A DNA stretch of 8,498 bases, taken from an uncultured Akkermansia sp. Its GTDB lineage: Bacteria; Verrucomicrobiota; Verrucomicrobiia; Verrucomicrobiales; Akkermansiaceae. The position numbers and the translations under genes are program-made. The stretch spans positions 1 to 8,498 of the forward strand of contig CANPXA010000065.1 of NCBI GenBank assembly GCA_947585525.1. The letters run 5' to 3'. Below are positions 6,333-8,498 of the stretch, in pieces. Numbering within the stretch: position 1 is the first letter of the stretch; every line of letters starts with the position of its first letter. Under the pieces are notes generated by a model. The model ran no database searches and was not told the DNA's origin. It saw only the letters and a program-made list of their open reading frames with translations.

Positions 6333-6361
6333 ATCATACCGCAAAGGCATGGATCATGCAA
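6333..6361 (-). promoter_or_regulatory. Candidate promoter of tal (leaderless spacing)
   Basis: Minus strand: -10 TATGAT (6333-6338, 5 of 6) with TTGCAT (6356-6361, 3 of 6) 17 bp upstream. The -10 is separated from ATG 6326 by only ACGCAC, so initiation would fall on or next to the A of the start codon. If real, tal-galE can be transcribed independently of tatD. Confidence 0.4.
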
Positions 6362-6400
6362 TGAGAATTTGAGTGGAATTGATGCCGAACGTTCATAAAT

Positions 6401-6410
6401 CCCCGTGGGG
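6401..6410 (-). terminator. Weak hairpin between tatD and tal
   Basis: CCCCACGGGG followed by ATTTAT on the minus strand, shortly after the tatD stop codon. The stem is only 3-4 bp, so it is at best a weak or partial terminator. Confidence 0.2.
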
Positions 6411-6425
6411 CCTTGATGCCGTCTC

Positions 6426-7046
6426 TTATTGGAATGCCTTTGGGTCTGCGCGGCGGAGAGAGAGCAACGCGACACAGCGAGGGAAGTCTTCCGGGTGATC
6501 ATCGGATTCGGGGAAAATCCTGTCGCTCGGGATACGTGCGTAACGTTCGGCGGCATTGGGATGGGAGAGCTCGCGAAGTCCGACGGTGAAAATAGCGCCG
6601 AGGCAGAGGAAATCGCGAGCCATTTCAGGAGAACCGTTCCACGCGTGCAGGAGGATGCGCGGCAAGGTGTGATTTCTCTGTCTCTCTTTCAGCAGGGAAA
6701 GGAGGTCAGCCCATGCGTGCGCGCCGTGCAGGTGAGCCATGCGGTCATGGCGGAAGGCAGCACCGAGGTGGACTTGGAGAAGAATTTTTTGCTGTTCAAG
6801 GGAGTCTCGATAGGACTTTGTGGCGTCCAATCCGGTCTCACCGACATCAGCTTGAGGATAACGAGAAAGCCACTCGTCCAAATCGAAGGCAATTTGGGCG
6901 GGGTCAACGGAGGCAGCGTGCCAGGGATGCACCCCGAAGCAAGGGGTCATCTTTCGGGCAGCAACGACCTTATCCCAATCTGCGCGTGTGACAGAACAGA
7001 GATAACCACCGTCATCATTAGGAACGTGCGTGTGATAATCCTTCAT
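6426..7046 (-). CDS. TatD-family metal-dependent hydrolase (short form)
   Basis: Amidohydrolase-superfamily TIM barrel of the TatD type; characterised members are 3'-5' exonucleases or DNases. Metal-ligand motifs can be followed in order: HTH (His5, His7), FGVHPWHA (37-44), DVGETGLD with Glu70 (67-74), LHGAH (106-110, probable His107), LLHAWNGSPE (132-141, His134) and ESDDHPED (180-187, Asp182). At 206 aa it is shorter than the usual 250-265, mainly because the stretches between motifs are short and the C-terminal helix is reduced. All expected ligands remain, so it is probably functional. The start codon lies 8 bp from the hairpin of repeat element B. The spacing to a GGAG is only 2 nt, too short for a normal ribosome site. 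It lies upstream of tal, 99 bp away. Substrate unknown. Confidence 0.8.
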   Translation of the reverse strand: MKDYHTHVPNDDGGYLCSVTRADWDKVVAARKMTPCFGVHPWHAASVDPAQIAFDLDEWLSRYPQADVGETGLDATKSYRDSLEQQKILLQVHLGAAFRHDRMAHLHGAHAWADLLSLLKERQRNHTLPRILLHAWNGSPEMARDFLCLGAIFTVGLRELSHPNAAERYARIPSDRIFPESDDHPEDFPRCVALLSLRRADPKAFQ

Positions 7047-7054
7047 GGCTCCAG

Positions 7055-7082
7055 GGCAACCGCATTAGAAAATGCGGTTGCC
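7055..7082. repeat. Perfect 12-bp hairpin at the tatD-side end of element B
   Basis: GGCAACCGCATT-AGAA-AATGCGGTTGCC: exact 12-bp arms and a 4-nt loop. It is the counterpart of 2313-2339 with one compensatory pair change. It sits 8 bp upstream of the tatD start codon and would be in its leader. Confidence 0.8.
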
Positions 7083-7113
7083 TATTTACGAATTACGATT
7101 TACGATTTATTAA

Positions 7114-7142
7114 TAATGTGTATGTTGCGAAAATTTTTCGAA
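7114..7142 (-). promoter_or_regulatory. Weak candidate promoter inside element B, toward tatD
   Basis: Minus strand: TCGAAA (about 7137-7142) and CATTAT (about 7114-7119) with 17-bp spacing, matching the pair found in copy A toward mpl. Each hexamer is only 4 of 6 to consensus; conservation in both copies is the argument. Confidence 0.3.
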
Positions 7143-7285
7143 TCATCAACGTGTGCGGATGAGTTCTCCAAATCCGTCATCATAGAACCGCTTGTTGTCA
7201 CGAATTTTGATATGTATAAACAGTGAGATCCGTTAATAAGAACATTTTTTCTGTTAATGAATTTCTCTCAAATGCGTTTGCCCCG

Positions 7286-7303
7286 GGACAGGAGCTCCTG
7301 TCC
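7286..7303. repeat. Perfect 18-bp palindrome downstream of radC
   Basis: GGACAGGAGCTCCTGTCC is an exact palindrome with no spacer, 15 bp past the radC stop codon and immediately beyond element B. In the radC direction it is followed by CGGGG rather than T, so it is a poor intrinsic terminator there; on the plus strand TTGTTGT follows. The corresponding place after copy A has GGGGGGCGGAGCTTCTG instead. Confidence 0.6.
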
Positions 7304-7318
7304 TTGTTGTATAAAGAC

Positions 7319-8044
7319 TCAGAGGTGTTGATGTTCCTTGAAGCTGTAATAAGCCTTTCTATCGCCGCAAGTGGGGGCACCGATGACGACATGATCCAGG
7401 AGAGGAATGCGCAGAGTTTTGCCCGCGGCGGCGACATCACGAGTGAGTGAAAAATCCTGCTCGCTGGGGGTGGGGTCACCGCTCGGGTGGTTATGCACAA
7501 GAATGATGCGACTGGCGCTGTAACGGATAGCCTCGCGATAGATCTCGCGGGGATGAGAAATCACACTGTTGAGCGTGCCTACACCGATCTGAACGCAGCG
7601 GATGAGCTCGTTGCGCACACTGAGTAGCAAGACGTACATGTGTTCCTGCTCAGCAAAGCGGAGCTCGGCGGCAAGGAAATCATAAACCTGTTCAGCAGAG
7701 GTGATTGACAGAGGGTTCAGGGTTTCTCTGACAGCGCGCGCGCCCAGCTCAAAGACGGCTGCCAGAGTGGCCGCCTTGGCAGGACCGATGCCCTTACATT
7801 GTTTCATGATATCGAGCGCCTCCATCCGTCCGAGTTGGGCAAGGGAGCCCGCATCCTTCTTCAATTTGCGGGCGAGCTCGAGTACATTGCAGCCCGGGAT
7901 ACCGGTACGCAGAAAGAGGGCAATCAATTCTTCATCGCTCAGACTGGCTCTGCCGCTTTTGATGAGTTTCTCCCGCGGCATATCGTGAGTCGGCACACTC
8001 TCACGCAAGGTCGTGCCATCCGTTGCTTTCGGCTCACTGGACAT
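7319..8044 (-). CDS. radC: RadC family JAB/MPN-domain protein
   Basis: 241 aa, a normal length for the UPF0758/RadC family. The N-terminal part holds a helix-hairpin-helix-like DNA-binding region (KGIGPAKA, 84-91). The C-terminal part is a JAB1/MPN metalloprotease-like domain with the JAMM signature HNHPSGDPTPSEQD (184-197: His184, His186, Asp190), preceded by GTLNSVISHPREIYREAI (156-173) and followed by LLDHVVIG (215-222). The family was named for DNA repair, but its role is unsettled; members are also found in mobile elements and linked to natural transformation. This copy sits with housekeeping genes, 37 bp after the prc-like gene, so co-transcription is likely. An internal Met (residue 22, MPREKL) is closer to the family's usual start and is an alternative. 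Confidence 0.93.
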   Translation of the reverse strand: MSSEPKATDGTTLRESVPTHDMPREKLIKSGRASLSDEELIALFLRTGIPGCNVLELARKLKKDAGSLAQLGRMEALDIMKQCKGIGPAKAATLAAVFELGARAVRETLNPLSITSAEQVYDFLAAELRFAEQEHMYVLLLSVRNELIRCVQIGVGTLNSVISHPREIYREAIRYSASRIILVHNHPSGDPTPSEQDFSLTRDVAAAGKTLRIPLLDHVVIGAPTCGDRKAYYSFKEHQHL

Positions 8045-8081
8045 GGGTTCACCCGCGGGAAGAGTTGTGGTGAGGGTGGAA

Positions 8082-8498
8082 TCAGTGCAAATCTACCATA
8101 TCGCGCACGATGTAGAGAGCCTCGCGCAGCACGGGATCCAAGGTGGAGGGATAATCGATGGTATCCTCCAGTTCATCTTCCGGGTCTTTTGCCTCGCGCA
8201 TGAATTTCTCCTTATCTTCTTTGCTGGCGAGGGGGAGGTCCTGCGCCAAGACATCGGAGAGATTCAGACGATAGACCGTGAGGTGTTCCGCATCCTCGTG
8301 GCTCATCTTCTCGTAGCGCACCTTGCGGTCGGCATCGCAATTCTTCTTGAATGAGCGCAGTTCTTCAATTTGGGCCTTGCGCTTCTCTTTGTTCAGGGAG
8401 AGAGAATTCTCATCGAGAATACGACGGCGGTAGTTGGCATACCAAACGTTGTTCTGGAGATCCCGATCAGCCTTGACACGAGCGGCACTGAGCTCGCG
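8082..8498 (-). CDS. prc: Carboxy-terminal processing protease (Prc/Tsp type), C-terminal part, runs off window
   Basis: The frame is open to the window edge, giving 138 residues of the C-terminus of a larger protein. A GTG at 8321 is only an internal codon. The visible part resembles the C-terminal region of tail-specific protease Prc: SAARVKAD (about residues 4-11 of the fragment), the SLSLNKEKRKAQ stretch (32-43), a charged helical section, YRLNLSDVLAQDLP, and a final DYPSTLDPVLREALYIVRD segment comparable to the LDETVNIALDL end of the E. coli protein. Such S41 serine proteases degrade or trim periplasmic proteins from their C-termini. The catalytic domain lies outside the window, so the call rests on this tail only. 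The gene precedes radC by 37 bp on the same strand. Confidence 0.7.
   Translation of the reverse strand, partial: RELSAARVKADRDLQNNVWYANYRRRILDENSLSLNKEKRKAQIEELRSFKKNCDADRKVRYEKMSHEDAEHLTVYRLNLSDVLAQDLPLASKEDKEKFMREAKDPEDELEDTIDYPSTLDPVLREALYIVRDMVDLH

Larger units (their letters stand above)
7055..7286 (+). repeat. Long structured repeat element, copy B (mobile-element-like, non-coding)
   Basis: Inverted counterpart of 2102-2339, about three quarters identical by eye with few gaps. Order: hairpin 7055-7082, heptad run 7083-7109 (three units here, four in copy A), a 36-bp conserved block 7131-7166, a 24-bp block 7198-7221 with GTATAAAC, and the terminus CTCAAATGCGTTTGCCCC (7267-7284). The flanks on both sides differ from those of copy A except for short GC-rich motifs. 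It occupies almost all of the 272 bp between radC and tatD, and no gene is visible in it. Confidence 0.75.

Noticed and set aside
6429..7226. 265-codon plus-strand open frame opposite tatD
   Set aside because: The minus strand in the same place encodes ordered TatD metal-ligand motifs. The plus-strand product has no recognisable motif and runs on into repeat element B.

Overview
This 8.5 kb stretch looks like chromosomal DNA of a Gram-negative bacterium. It holds mpl (recycling of meso-diaminopimelate murein tripeptide), a Prc/Tsp-type tail-specific protease, a TalB-class transaldolase, galE and radC. Most start codons lack a clear Shine-Dalgarno sequence. The general protein style (Mpl, the transaldolase start, a tyrosine recombinase with a D-V-L-R-H-T box) and the abundance of hairpin-rich intergenic repeats suggest the PVC group, perhaps Verrucomicrobiota. 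That placement is a tentative inference.

Layout. Positions 1-400 hold a minus-strand tRNA-Phe/tRNA-Pro operon with a good sigma70-type promoter and a run of terminator-like hairpins. Positions 400-2380 are an accessory stretch: one solitary tyrosine recombinase gene (851-1873, plus) embedded in repeat-rich non-coding DNA. Its outer flanks carry two direct copies of a roughly 44-bp repeat, and a third copy lies further upstream. mpl (2381-3811, plus) follows and ends 3 bp from a convergent minus-strand gene. From 3815 to the right edge every gene is on the minus strand. In transcription order they are: a prc-like protease (cut by the window edge), radC, a short tatD-like hydrolase, transaldolase, galE, and a small signal-peptide/single-TM protein. 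The last three are packed with 12- and 19-bp gaps and probably form an operon.

The most notable signal is not a gene. A non-coding element of about 235 bp occurs twice in inverted orientation (2102-2339 and 7055-7286). It has inverted-repeat-like termini, a run of TTTACGA heptads, highly conserved internal blocks, and an end hairpin in which one base pair differs by a compensatory change (A-T in one copy, C-G in the other). In both places the hairpin end points at the start codon of a gene reading away from the element (mpl and tatD). A shorter repeat family around the recombinase shares the heptad run but carries other hairpins, so the window appears to hold modular, possibly mobile, structured DNA/RNA elements.

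Functionally the coding genes are mostly housekeeping: murein recycling, the pentose phosphate pathway, UDP-sugar supply, periplasmic proteolysis and a RadC JAB-domain protein. The recombinase and the repeats are the accessory part.
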